This document shows, one piece after another, positions 1 to 11,700 of a stretch of 64,000 nucleotides of DNA (the stretch's first letter is position 1; every line of letters starts with the position of its first letter). This stretch comes from Aminobacter aganoensis (GTDB lineage Bacteria; Pseudomonadota; Alphaproteobacteria; Rhizobiales; Rhizobiaceae): NCBI RefSeq assembly GCF_014206975.1, contig NZ_JACHOU010000001.1:372001-436000 (forward strand), read 5' to 3'. The notes below the pieces were generated by a model. That model was not told the origin of the DNA. It saw only the letters and a list, made by a program, of their open reading frames with translations, and did not search any database. The position numbers and the translations under genes were made by a program.

Positions 1-89
1 TGCCAAGTCACGGACCGGCCGGTACAGCATTAACGGTTGCCGCAAGGCACGCTTGCAGCTACTCCCTTGGCAGGCCGGAACGAGCGGGA

Positions 90-395
90 ATGTCGATGCA
101 GAAGAGCCAAGCAAATCAGGATCACGCCGAGGCGCTGGCAGTCCAGGCGCTGGCTTTCGTCGCATCCGATCCCGAGCTTCTGCCGCGGTTTCTCGCCATT
201 ACCGGCATCGAGGCGCAACATGTTCGGCTTGCGGCCCAGGAGCCGGGCTTCCTGGCAGGCGTGCTGCAATTCATCCTCGCCCACGAGCCGACGCTGCTGC
301 GGTTTTCGCAAGAAGCAGGCATAGCGCCAGGCGAAGTCGGCATCGCCGCCCGCGCCCTGCCCTTGGGCAATGACGACCACGAACGTTCGGCATGA
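90..395 (+). CDS. DUF3572 family protein
   Basis: A 101-residue soluble protein with no signal peptide or membrane segment. The sequence fits the DUF3572 family: an N-terminal helix (EALAVQALAFVASDP), a central LPRFLAITGI segment and a helical C-terminus. The family is largely restricted to Alphaproteobacteria and in rhizobia is often found beside divK-pleD; those genes are not in this window. Its biochemical function is unknown. A purine-rich CGAGCGGGA precedes the ATG, and a second in-frame ATG lies six bases downstream. The stop overlaps the next start by four bases (ATGA), so it is translationally coupled to the HAD gene. Confidence 0.85.
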   Translation: MSMQKSQANQDHAEALAVQALAFVASDPELLPRFLAITGIEAQHVRLAAQEPGFLAGVLQFILAHEPTLLRFSQEAGIAPGEVGIAARALPLGNDDHERSA

Positions 396-1045
396 GCGAA
401 GATCCTGAGACGGCGCGCCAGATCGCCGAACTTGCCCGCGACACCCGCCCGCTGCTCGTGCTCGACGTCGACGAAGTGCTGCTGGAATTCATGGTCCCCT
501 TCATGCGCTTCCTCGACGCGCAGGGGCTGGTGTTCCTGGCCAAGTCGTTCAAGCTGACCGGCAACATCGTCGACCGGAAAACCCAAATCGCGGTCGACCA
601 GGAAGCGGTATCAGGGCTGCTCGACGGCTTTTTCCTTGCTCAGCGCGAATGGCAGACCGCAGCCCAGGGGGCGGCAGACGCCGTGGCAACCCTCGCCGGC
701 AGCGCCGAAGTGGTCATGCTGACGGCGATGCCACACAGGCATCGCGACGTCAGGCGGCTGCATCTCGACGCGCTCGGCTTTCCCTATCCGCTGCTGACCA
801 CCGAAGCGGCAAAGGGACCGGCCCTCAGGCAACTGAGAGGCGAAAGCCCTCGCCCGGTCGCCTTCGTCGACGACATTCCGTACAATCTGGTTTCGGTACG
901 CGACGCCGTCTCCGACGCGCATCTGTTCAACCTGATGTCCTATCGCGAAATGCGCCTGCTGATGCCGCCCATGCCGGACGGCATCGTGGTGGCAGAAGAT
1001 TGGACCGAAGCCGCGCCGAAGATCGCCGCGGCCCTTGGCCTCTAG
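392..1045 (+). CDS. HAD-superfamily hydrolase
   Basis: A 217-residue cytosolic protein. Motif I is LVLDVDEVLLEF near residue 24, with the two aspartates expected of a HAD nucleophile pair. Motif II is probably VMLTAMPH (residues 110-117), and motif IV is AFVDDIP near residue 155, which binds Mg2+. This suggests a small-molecule phosphatase, but the substrate cannot be read. It is coupled to the upstream DUF3572 gene by an ATGA overlap and converges with folK after a gap of only 9 bp. Confidence 0.75.
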   Translation: MSEDPETARQIAELARDTRPLLVLDVDEVLLEFMVPFMRFLDAQGLVFLAKSFKLTGNIVDRKTQIAVDQEAVSGLLDGFFLAQREWQTAAQGAADAVATLAGSAEVVMLTAMPHRHRDVRRLHLDALGFPYPLLTTEAAKGPALRQLRGESPRPVAFVDDIPYNLVSVRDAVSDAHLFNLMSYREMRLLMPPMPDGIVVAEDWTEAAPKIAAALGL

Positions 1046-1054
1046 CCGGGCCGG

Positions 1055-1579
1055 CTATTCACCCAGATTGCGCCACCAGTCGCGGCCGGAATCGAGCCTT
1101 TCGATACCGGCGCTGTCGAGCGCCGTCGCCCACTCGGCCGACGACTTTCCAGCCAGCACGAGGTCCGGCGCGATTTCCGCGAGCGGCACCATGACGAAGG
1201 CCCGGTCGAGCATGCGCGGGTGCGGAATTTCCAGCCCGACGTCGCTGACATTGCTTTCCCCGTGCAAAAGCACGTCGATGTCGATCAGCCGTGGCCCCCA
1301 CCGCTCGACGCGCACCCGCTTGAGCCTGCGCTCCACCTCCAGACAAAGCTCCAGGAGTTCGAGCGGCGAAAGCGACGTCGCAACCTCGGCGGTGACGTTG
1401 AGAAAATCCGGTTGGTCGACCTTGCCCCAGGGCGGCGTGCGGTGGAGCGACGAAACCGTCACGACACGCGTCTGGCCGCTGGCATCCAGCATGTGCAGCG
1501 CCGCAGCCATCGATTTCGCCGGGTCGCCAAGATTGCCGCCGAGACTGAGAAACGCCCGCTCCTCAGCCTGGCCAGACAA
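1055..1579 (-). CDS. folK: 2-amino-4-hydroxy-6-hydroxymethyldihydropteridine pyrophosphokinase
   Basis: Folate biosynthesis: transfers pyrophosphate from ATP to 6-hydroxymethyl-dihydropterin. At 174 residues it is of normal length. Visible signatures are LSLGGNLGDP near the N-terminus, the HPPK signature RWGPRLIDIDVLLHG in the middle, and IPHPRMLDRAFVMVPLAEIAPD-like sequence afterwards. It is the last gene of a folP-folB-folK operon on the minus strand, and its start overlaps the 3' end of folB by 17 bp, implying coupled translation. Confidence 0.96.
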   Translation of the reverse strand: MSGQAEERAFLSLGGNLGDPAKSMAAALHMLDASGQTRVVTVSSLHRTPPWGKVDQPDFLNVTAEVATSLSPLELLELCLEVERRLKRVRVERWGPRLIDIDVLLHGESNVSDVGLEIPHPRMLDRAFVMVPLAEIAPDLVLAGKSSAEWATALDSAGIERLDSGRDWWRNLGE

Positions 1580-1922
1580 CGGTCACCTCTACATAGTCCA
1601 GGACACCAGGCACCGGCGCATTCGGCTTGCGAACGGTGATCTCCGCCTTCTTGATCTGCGGGAAACGCTCGGCCAGCGCCCTGCCGCATTCCTGCGCCAG
1701 CGCTTCGATGAGGAAGCGCCGCTCGCCGGTGATGATCGATTCGATGACCTGGAAGGCAACGCCGTAGTCGACGGTGCTCTCCATCGAATCGTCCCCCAAC
1801 GGACGCGTCGGGTCTACGGTCAATTCGGCATCGACATAGAAGCGCTGGCCAAGCGTCTCTTCTTCGTCGAACAGACCGTGCCGCGCAAAGAAAGCGCAGT
1901 TTTTCATTCGGATGAGGTACAT
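1563..1922 (-). CDS. folB: dihydroneopterin aldolase
   Basis: A 119-residue cytosolic enzyme that cleaves dihydroneopterin to 6-hydroxymethyl-dihydropterin and glycolaldehyde, supplying the FolK substrate. Family features are FFARHGLFDEEETLGQRF with the catalytic-region glutamate, ERRFLIEALAQ, and the C-terminal ITVRKPNAPVPG segment containing the conserved lysine. It lies between folP (5-bp gap) and folK (17-bp overlap). Confidence 0.96.
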   Translation of the reverse strand: MYLIRMKNCAFFARHGLFDEEETLGQRFYVDAELTVDPTRPLGDDSMESTVDYGVAFQVIESIITGERRFLIEALAQECGRALAERFPQIKKAEITVRKPNAPVPGVLDYVEVTVVWPG

Positions 1923-1927
1923 CGAAG

Positions 1928-2776
1928 TCAGTGTCCCGGCAGGTTGGTCTGGCGCGCTAGCATAGCATCCGCGAATGCCAGCGCGTCCACGTTGATTGCG
2001 ACATTATGGACGCGGAATATCTGCGCGCCCTTCATGCGGAGAATGACGCTCGTCGCCGCCGTGCCCGCATCGCGGTCGGCAGCCTCGCGTCCGATGATAT
2101 GGCCGACGAAACGCTTGCGCGACGTGCCGGCGAGCAGCGGATAGCCTAGTTCGGAAAGCTCCGAGAAGCGTGCCATCAGCTCAAGGTTCTCGTTTTCGTC
2201 CTTTGCAAAGCCGAAGCCGGGATCGAGCATGACCTGCTCGTCGCGAACGCCGGCCGCGCGCGCGATCTCCAGCGAGCGGCGCAGGAAGGCAAACTGATCG
2301 TCGATCACGTCGCCCAGCTTGGCGCGGTCGCGGCCGGTATGCATGATGACCAGCCCTGCCCCGGTCTCGGCGGCGACCCTTGCGATGCCGGGCTCGCGCT
2401 GCACGCCCCACACGTCGTTGACGATATGGGCACCGGCGGCCACGGCGAGGCGCGCCGTCTCCTCGCGATAGGTATCGACCGAAACCAGCACGTCGCCTGA
2501 ACGGGCGAGCTGGGAGATGATCGGAAGGACACGGTCCTGTTCTTCCGCTGCCGAAACCGGTGCGGCACCGGGCCGCGTCGATTCACCGCCGACGTCGACG
2601 ATGGCTGCGCCTTCGGCAACCATCCGCATGGCCTGTTCAAGCGCCAGCTCAGGCGCGTCGAACGCGCCGCCATCGGAAAAACTGTCAGGCGTGACGTTGA
2701 GGATGCCCATGACAAGCGCCCTGTCGCCGAGATCGACATGGCGCCCATGCGCCAGTTGCCATCGTTTGCCGGTCAT
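1928..2776 (-). CDS. folP: dihydropteroate synthase
   Basis: Condenses p-aminobenzoate with the FolK product to give dihydropteroate; it is the sulfonamide target. The frame is open for 22 more codons upstream, but the ATG at 2776 (MTGKRWQLAHGR) gives the usual family N-terminus and a 282-residue protein. Signatures are MGILNVTPDSFSDGG, then VDVGGESTRPGA, and a C-terminal GTSRKRFVG. It is the first gene of the fol operon. The 149-bp intergenic space to the divergent DUF922 gene should hold both promoters. Confidence 0.95.
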   Translation of the reverse strand: MTGKRWQLAHGRHVDLGDRALVMGILNVTPDSFSDGGAFDAPELALEQAMRMVAEGAAIVDVGGESTRPGAAPVSAAEEQDRVLPIISQLARSGDVLVSVDTYREETARLAVAAGAHIVNDVWGVQREPGIARVAAETGAGLVIMHTGRDRAKLGDVIDDQFAFLRRSLEIARAAGVRDEQVMLDPGFGFAKDENENLELMARFSELSELGYPLLAGTSRKRFVGHIIGREAADRDAGTAATSVILRMKGAQIFRVHNVAINVDALAFADAMLARQTNLPGH

Positions 2777-2925
2777 GCCGTCGCCACAAAAGAACTCCAG
2801 AGCACAGACCGCGTCACGAAATATCAACGCTTGCAGCATCAACTCGCCGTGCGGCCACTTCTTGCGGCACCGATTTCCGTTGCGCCGCCAACGCCCCTAA
2901 CGCAAGGTAGGCCAAGAGGCAACTA

Positions 2926-3540
2926 ATGAAGCAACTCTTCCTCGCCGCCCTGCTCACTGGAGGCATTTGCCTACCCGTTCAGGCGGCAACTGTGTCGAAA
3001 TCCTACAGCTATTTCACCATCACCGGCAAAACGCTCGACGAGATCGAACAGCAGCTGATGACGCGCGGGCCCGAGGTCAAGAGCACCGGTGGCAGGCATC
3101 CCGGCGCGACGCAGATGGAGTTCACCAGCCGGATCGGCTACGCCGAGGTCAAGGGCGGCTGCGCCATCGTCTCGGCGCAGGTCAGCGTCAAGGCCAAGGT
3201 GATCCTGCCGCGCTGGCGCCAGAACGGCAAGGCGGCACAGGACGTCAAGCTGATCTGGAACACGCTGTCATCCGACATCAAGCGCCACGAAGAAAGCCAT
3301 GTGGTAATCGCCAAGAACCACGCCCGCGAGTTGGAGCAGGCGCTGAAGGCTATTGGCAGGCAGAAGACCTGCGCCATCGCCGCCGCCAAGGCCAAGGCGA
3401 CCAGCGATCGTATCCTCGGCGCGCACGACCGCGCGCAGGAAGAGTTCGATCGCATCGAGGGCATCAATTTCGAAAGCCGCATCATCAGGCTGCTGCGTTA
3501 CCGCCTGGAGCGCATCGACGCCGGCAAGATCAAGGGCTGA
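2926..3540 (+). CDS. DUF922-family secreted putative Zn-protease
   Basis: A 204-residue protein with a clear Sec signal peptide (MKQLFLAALLTGGICLPVQA), so it is exported. The mature part resembles DUF922, a family of predicted zinc peptidases. The zinc-binding HExxH appears as RHEESHVVIAK near residue 123. A helical C-terminal region follows (AHDRAQEEFDRIE). The start is preceded by GAGGCAACTA. Substrate and physiological role are unknown. It converges with the ferredoxin reductase gene after 15 bp. Confidence 0.8.
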   Translation: MKQLFLAALLTGGICLPVQAATVSKSYSYFTITGKTLDEIEQQLMTRGPEVKSTGGRHPGATQMEFTSRIGYAEVKGGCAIVSAQVSVKAKVILPRWRQNGKAAQDVKLIWNTLSSDIKRHEESHVVIAKNHARELEQALKAIGRQKTCAIAAAKAKATSDRILGAHDRAQEEFDRIEGINFESRIIRLLRYRLERIDAGKIKG

Positions 3541-3555
3541 GGGCGGACCTCGCCG

Positions 3556-4599
<1,044 letters not shown>

Positions 4600-4669
4600 T
4601 CACGCACGCACATATAAGGAATGTGCATGAGATGCACGGCCATGCCAAGCGAGGCGCAGATGGGAAGGC

Positions 4670-5008
<339 letters not shown>

Positions 5009-5090
5009 TCACCCGGCAGATAATCACTCCACCGTGCAAGTCAACTGCGGCGCGTACGCGCCGCCTCATGTCGGGATCGAGATGGAAGCC

Positions 5091-5465
5091 CTAGCGGCTG
5101 ATGGCGGCGAGGAAGTCGCGCAGTTCGTCGATCAGGCCGGCAAGGCGTTTGAGCAGCCTGGCGTCGTCCGGACGCTCCTCCAGTTCGGCGACACAATCGG
5201 CGATCGGAAAAGCGCCGACGCCCCGCGCTGCGCCCTTGAGGGCATGGCACAGCCTGAGGCGTTCGGCCAGGTCAGCCGGTACGATGGCATCGCGGACGGA
5301 AAGCGCCTGGTGGACGAACATGTCGAGCACTTCGCGCTCGACATCGCGGTCGCCGATGGTCTGCCGCGACAGGTGTTCGAAGTCGATTGGACGGCCATGC
5401 GACGCGCCAGAAGATTCGCCCCCCGGCATGCCGAAGGCCACCGAACCGGTTTCGCGCATTACCAT
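5091..5465 (-). CDS. Hpt-domain phosphotransfer protein
   Basis: A 124-residue single-domain histidine phosphotransfer protein. The phosphorylatable histidine lies in LCHALKGAARGVGAF near residue 70, within a four-helix Hpt fold. There is no kinase or receiver domain. An AGGGG Shine-Dalgarno sequence lies eight bases before the ATG. It is transcribed away from the gpr gene across a 279-bp shared upstream region. A role in a phosphorelay is certain from the motif; its partners cannot be identified here. Confidence 0.85.
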   Translation of the reverse strand: MVMRETGSVAFGMPGGESSGASHGRPIDFEHLSRQTIGDRDVEREVLDMFVHQALSVRDAIVPADLAERLRLCHALKGAARGVGAFPIADCVAELEERPDDARLLKRLAGLIDELRDFLAAISR

Positions 5466-5744
5466 TCAACCCCTGCCTCGCCACTCGCCCATGGGTTGGT
5501 AACCTAGGGCGACCATGTGGATAACCCGTTAACCCGGCAACCCCAGCAAGCGCATGGCGTCGGGCCCAATAATCACTCCAGTGTTAACCTTATATTTAAA
5601 CTTTTACGTATCGGGGCGAATGCATGTTTTCTTTACCCGATTGTGTCACTACGATACGGGCGGTCCATATTGAGCCTCGGACGCGGTCAAAAATAGGACA
5701 AAAAGTCCAGAGATTCCGCGTCTTTAGTACAGGGTAGCGAAGGC
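5466..5744. promoter_or_regulatory. Divergent hpt/gpr promoter region with TAACC half-sites
   Basis: No gene lies in this 279-bp region, which is more AT-rich than its surroundings, especially 5575-5710. TAACC occurs four times in the same orientation, at 5500, 5522, 5530 and 5585; two copies extend to TTAACC (5529 and 5584). TTAACC resembles the half-site of the cell-cycle regulator CtrA. The spacing is not the canonical TTAA-N7-TTAA (one near-match has an eight-base gap), so CtrA control is only a suggestion. Confidence 0.4.
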
Positions 5745-8700
5745 ATGGCGAAGAAATCCACTCCGACAAAAAACCTCGATCTCGACGTAGCCAAGGAGCT
5801 CGAGCAGGCGCTCGATCTCGACCTGAGCGGCGCCGATGACGGCGGCCTCGACATGGCCGCATCGATGGACGATCTCGAAGCTCAGATTTCCCAGGCAGCT
5901 GAGGAACTGGCGCGCGAAAGCGGCAACAAGAAGCCCGCAGCGCCCAAGCCGGAACCGGCGCCGATGGCACGCGCCGCGGCCGAGCCGCCGACCCAATTGC
6001 GCCCCGTCGAAACCCGCCCGCTGCAGCCCGAAGGCTTCAAGCCGGCCAATGACGATCGCCAGAAAGACTACAAGTCGCTGCTTCACAGCCTCAACCGCCG
6101 TGCATCCAGCACCATCTACTGGATGGTCGGCCTTGTCTCGGTCGCCTGGGTCGCAGGCGCCTTGGCCCTCGCCGACCGTGTCGTCAGCCCGAGCATCTGG
6201 ACCATTCGCTCGATCGACGACATCTTCGCGCGTCCGGGCCTGCTGATGCTGCTGGTCGCCACCGTGGTGCCCATCGCTCTGTTCTGGGCCTTCGCCGCGA
6301 TGATCCGCCGCGCCCAGGAAATGCGCATTGCAGCGCAGTCGATGACCGAAGTGGCCTTCCGCCTCGCCGAACCCGAAAACATGGCACAGGACCGTGTCAT
6401 GATGGTCGGCCAGGCCGTGCGCCGCGAAGTCGCCGCCATGGGCGAAGGCATCGAGCGCACGCTGGCCCGCGCCGTCGAGCTCGAGACGCTCGTCCACACC
6501 GAGGTCAACCAGATCGAGCGCTCCTATTCGGAAAACTCCGCCCGCATCCGTTCGCTGGTCGACGGCCTCGGCAGCGAGCGCGAGGCCGTTGTATCGCACG
6601 CCGAGCGCGTACGCGCCTCGATCGCCGGCGCGCATGAGACGCTGCGCGACGAGCTTGGCTCGGCTAGCGACATCATTCGCGACAGCATCCTCAACGCATC
6701 GACCAAGCTGTCGATGACGATCACCAATTCCGGCGACACGCTGATCGACCGCATCAACGAAGGCGGCATGGGCCTGTTCGAAGCGATCGACAACCGCATG
6801 GATTCGATCAGCGACCGCCTGTCGACCTCGGGCGAGGCCTTCGCCAGCCTGCTCGACACGCGCATCGCCAAGCTGACCCAGAGCACGGACGAAGTTACCC
6901 GCTCGCTGACCGACATGCTCGACGACCGTACCTCGGGCATGGTTTCGCTTCTCGGCGGCGCTGCCAAGACCATCAATTCCGAATTCGAGGCGAGCCTGCA
7001 CGGCATCGAGCGCACCCTGGCCGAACGTGGCCAGGCGCTCATCGGCGAGTTCCAGACGCGCGCCGAAGCACTCGACACCGGCACCGCCAAGCTCAATGCC
7101 GCGCTCGAAGCCCGCGCCCGCCAGATCAACGAGACGCTGGTCGAACGTGCCCGCGAGATTGCAACGACCTTCGTCGAGGGCCGCGATTCGCTGTCGGCGA
7201 TGATCGACCAGGGCAAGACCCAGATCGGCACCGACCTCGCCGACATCATCACCTCGACCTCGACCATGCTCGAAGCCCGCGCGACCGACTTCGCCGGCCG
7301 CATGGAGGCTGCCCGTCACCAGGTGTCTCGCGCCTTCGACGGCGACATCCAGCGCCTTTCCGACGCCCGCGTCGGCATCGAGCAGGCGGTCGAAGATCAC
7401 ACCCGCAAGCTGTCGGACGCCCGCGACCGGATGGCAGCGGCACTCAAGGACGATCTCAGCAAGTTCGCCGAAGGCCGCGCCAGCATCGAAGCCGCCGTTG
7501 GCTTCCAGGTCCAGAAGCTCGCCGAAGGCCGCAGCCTGATCACGCGCGCCCTCGACGACGACATGCGCAAGCTGGACCAGTCGCGCCAGGCCATCGACGA
7601 AACCCTCACCGGCCAGTTCCGCCAGTTGGCCCAGGGCCGCGAACAACTCGCCCAGGCGCTCGTGGAAGACTCCGAGAGACTCGTCCAAGCCCGTACGAAC
7701 ATTGACGAAATGGTCGCCGGTCATGTCGGCAAGCTGGCCGAGGGCCGCTCGATCCTGACGCGTGCACTCGAAGCCGACCTGACCAAGCTGGCCGACAGCC
7801 GCAGCAGCATCGACGGCCTGGTCGCCGGTCAGGTCGAAAAGATCGCCGAAGGCCGCGCCATCCTGGCATCTGCCCTGGAACGCGACCTCGATGGCATCAA
7901 GGCGCTCGTCGACGGCCACTCCTCGAAGATCGCCACAGACCGTGCCGGCCTTGCCAAGGCACTCGAAACCGATCTCGACGGCATCAAGGCACTGGTCGAC
8001 GGCCATGCGTCGAAGATTGCGACCGACCGCGCCGAGCTGTCGCGCAGCCTGGAAGCCGACATCTCGAACATCCACGGCCTGATGGAAGGCCATGCCGACA
8101 AGCTCGCGGAAGAGCGCACCCTGCTCTCCAAGACGCTGGAATCCGACCTTGCCAAGCTGGCCGACAGCCGCGCCGGCATCGACGGCCTGGTCGCGGGCCA
8201 GGTCGAGAAGCTCGCCGAGGGCCGCGACATCCTCAAGCGTGCGCTCGAAACCGATCTCAACGCCATCCGCAGCACCATCGCTGCACAGTCGGAGAAGCTC
8301 GCCGAAGACCGTTCGCTGCTGTCCCGCTCGCTCGAGGCCGATCTCGACAACGTCAAGAGCCTGGTCTCCAACCACGCCGAACGACTCGTCGCCGAACGCG
8401 GCGCGTTGTCCAAGGCGCTGGAAGACGATCTTGCCAAGCTGGCGGAAAGCCGCTCCGGCATCGACGGCCTGGTTGCGGGCCAGGTCGAGAAGCTCGCCGA
8501 AGGCCGCGACATCCTCAAGCGCGCGCTCGAGTCGGATCTGAACACCATCCGCAGCACCGTCGCCTCGCAGTCGGAGAAGCTGGCCGAGGACCGCGCCATG
8601 CTGGCCCGCTCGCTCGAAGCCGACCTCGACAGCGTCAAGGGCCTTGTGTCGAGCCATGCCGAGCGCCTGGTCGCCGAACGCGGCACCCTGTCCAAGGCGC

Positions 8701-11700
8701 TTGAAGACGACCTCGCCAAACTGGCGGAAGGCCGCTCCGGCATCGACGGCCTCGTTGCCGGCCAGGTCGAAAAGCTGGCCGAAGGCCGCGACATCCTGCG
8801 CCGCGCCCTGGAAGCCGACCTCGCCAAGATCGACGGCATGATGCTCGGCCAGGTCGACAAGCTGGCTGCCGGCCGCGACGCGCTGACCAAGGCGCTCGAA
8901 GCCGACCTTGCCATGCTGAACGACAGCCGCTCCAGCATCGACAGCATCGTCGCCGGCCAGGTCGACAAGCTGGCCGCTGGCCGCGACGCCCTGACCCGGG
9001 CGCTCGAAGCCGACCTCGCCTTGCTGAACGACAGCCGTACCAACATCGACGGCATGGTGGTCGGGCACGTCGGCAAGCTCGCCGAAGGCCGCGACACCTT
9101 TGTCCGCGCCCTCGATGCGGATCTCGGCAAGCTGGGCGACGCCCGCCGCGAGATCGACCTTGCTATCGCCGGTCATATCGACCAGATCGCCGCACGCCGC
9201 GTCGACATTTCCGACGCGATCGCCAGTGATGTCGAAAAGATCGAGGAAGCCTTCCGCCGCCAGACCGGCGTCATCGAAGAGCGCACCGGAACGATGGAAC
9301 GCGCGCTGTCGCTCGGCGTCGACAACGTCCGCGGCGTGCTCGAAAAGAGTGCCGTCTTTGTCGCCGGCGCCCTGCGCGACAAGGTCATGGAAGTGACATC
9401 CGCCCTGCACGAGCAAGCCGGCCAGGCCTTCAGCGACGCCGACCGTGTCATCGCCGAGCGGGCCGAACAGACGTCGAATGCCCTGCTTGCCCGGGCCGAA
9501 GACATCGCCCGTGCGTTCGAGGAGGCCGACGGCCGTCTCGCGGCCAGGGCACACGAGACGTCGAACTCGCTGCTGGCCCGCGCCGAAGAAACCGCCGATA
9601 CGCTGTCGGCCAAGGCGGGCGAGATCGCCCAGACCTTCGACGCAGCCGACCGCTCGCTGATCGCGCGCGCCATCGAGACCGCGGAATCGCTGTCGGCCCG
9701 TGCCGGCGACATCCTGCGCAACTTCGACAACGCCGACGAGCGCCTCGGCCTGCGCATCGGTGAATCTGCCGATGCATTGGCTGCCCGTGCCGCCGAACTC
9801 GGCCGTATCTTCGACACTGCCGACGAAAAGCTCGCGGCGCGCATTGCCGAAGGCGCCGACTCGCTCGGCGACCGTGCCGGCGAACTCAGCCGCATCTTCG
9901 ACGCGGCCGACGAGCGCATTGCCGCCCGCGTCGCCGACAGTTCAGCGACGCTCGGCAGCCGCGCCGGCGAAATCGTCCGCAACTTCGAGGAAGCCGACGA
10001 GCGTCTTGCGGCGCGCGCCGCGCAGACGGCCGACACCCTGTCCGGTCGCGCCGCCGACATCGGCCGTGCCTTCGAGGAAGCCGACAGCCGGATTGCGGCT
10101 CGCGTCGACCAGACGGCGGAATCGCTGCTTGGCCGTGCCGCCGAAATCAGCCGCGCCTTCGACGAAGCCGACGGCAGGATCGCCGCTCGCGTCGATCTCA
10201 CCTCGCAATCGCTGCTCGGCCGCGCTTCGGAAATCGGCCAGGCCTTCGACGAAGCCGGCCAGCAATTGGCGGCCCGCGTGACCGAGAGTACCTCGGGCAT
10301 CGGCGAGCATGCGGCATTGATCGCCAACGCCTTCACCGAGACCGAGCAGCGCGTCGTTGCCCGCGCCCAGCGCACGGCGGCGGATCTTGATGCCCGCGCC
10401 CGCGCCATCGAGGAAACGCTGGCCAATGTCGACGAGCGCCTGGCCGCTGGCGCCGAAGGCGTCGCGACCCGCATCGGCGAGCACCTGTCGAGCGCGGAAA
10501 ACCGCCTCGCCCATGGTGCCGAGTCGATGGGCCAGAAGCTCAACGATCAGGTTGCCCAGGCCGAAGCCCAGCTGGTCGCCCGCGCCAACGTGATTGCCGA
10601 GACCTTCACCGCCGTCGGCCAGCACATCGGCCAGAGCACCAATGAGGCCGCGCGCACCATCGGCACCAACACGCGTGAACTCAACGCCATGCTGGCCGAA
10701 CGCTCGAACGAGATCGCCAAGATCCTCGACGAGACGGCGCGTCCCCTGGTCGACCGCTTCGCCGAAAGCGGCAACGACCTGCACCGCTCGATGGAAGAGG
10801 CGACCGCCCGCGCCACCGAAAAGCTGCGCAGCGAAAACGCAATCCTCGCCGACGCGCTTGCCAGCCGCACCGCCGAGACGCTGTCTGCCGTCGAGGGCGC
10901 ACGCTCGACGCTTGCCGACAGCGTGGCCGATCTCATCGGCCGGATGACAACGTCGAGCTCGCAGCTCGGCGAACTGATCGAACGCGCGGCGCAGAACCTC
11001 GCCACCGTCGACGATCGCCTCACCGGCAGCACGACGAACTTCTCGGCCACCACCGAGAAGGCAGCGCAGACCTTCGCCAGCGCCGCGCGCCTGGTCGACT
11101 CGAACACCAACCGGCTGACCGACCTGTCGTCGAGCACGCTGCGCGAAGTGGCCTCCATCGCCACCAAGTTCGACGAGCACAGCCGCCTGCTGTCGAGCGC
11201 GTCCAACCTGCTGTCCTCGGCGCAGAGCAATCTCGAGCACACACTCGAACGCCAGTCGTCGCTGGAGGACCTGGCCGTCGGTCTCGTCAAGAAATCGGAA
11301 GACCTCGAGCGCGTCATGCAGTCGTTCGAGCGCCTGGTCGGCCAGACGCTGGAAAGCGCCGAAGGCAAGACCATGGAATCGGCCGAGAAGATCCGCGCCG
11401 CTATCTCCGATGTCGTCGAAACCGCGACAAAGCGCTTCGCTGACGCCACCGAGGACATGCGCCGCACGGCCGGCTCGATCAAGACCGAGCTCGAAAGCAC
11501 TCGCGCCGAGCTCAAGAAGGGCGTGCTCGACATGCCGGAGGAGGCCAAGGAATCGACCACGGCCATCCGTCGCGCCGTCTCCGAGCAGATCAACGCGCTC
11601 AAGGAACTGTCGGCGATCGTCGCCAAGTCGGGCCGCACCGTGGACGTCTCCGACGCCTCGCTGCGCAACACGCAGCCGCCGGCGCAGCAGCCGCGCCGCC

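Noticed and set aside
5724-9554. A 1276-codon open frame antisense to gpr
   Set aside because: Its low-complexity sequence mirrors the repeats and codon bias of gpr on the other strand; no motif, no ribosome site. The same applies to 9942-12455 and 7829-9130.
7518-10427. Regular repeats as a CRISPR array or satellite DNA
   Set aside because: They are in-frame coding repeats with synonymous variation and no spacers.
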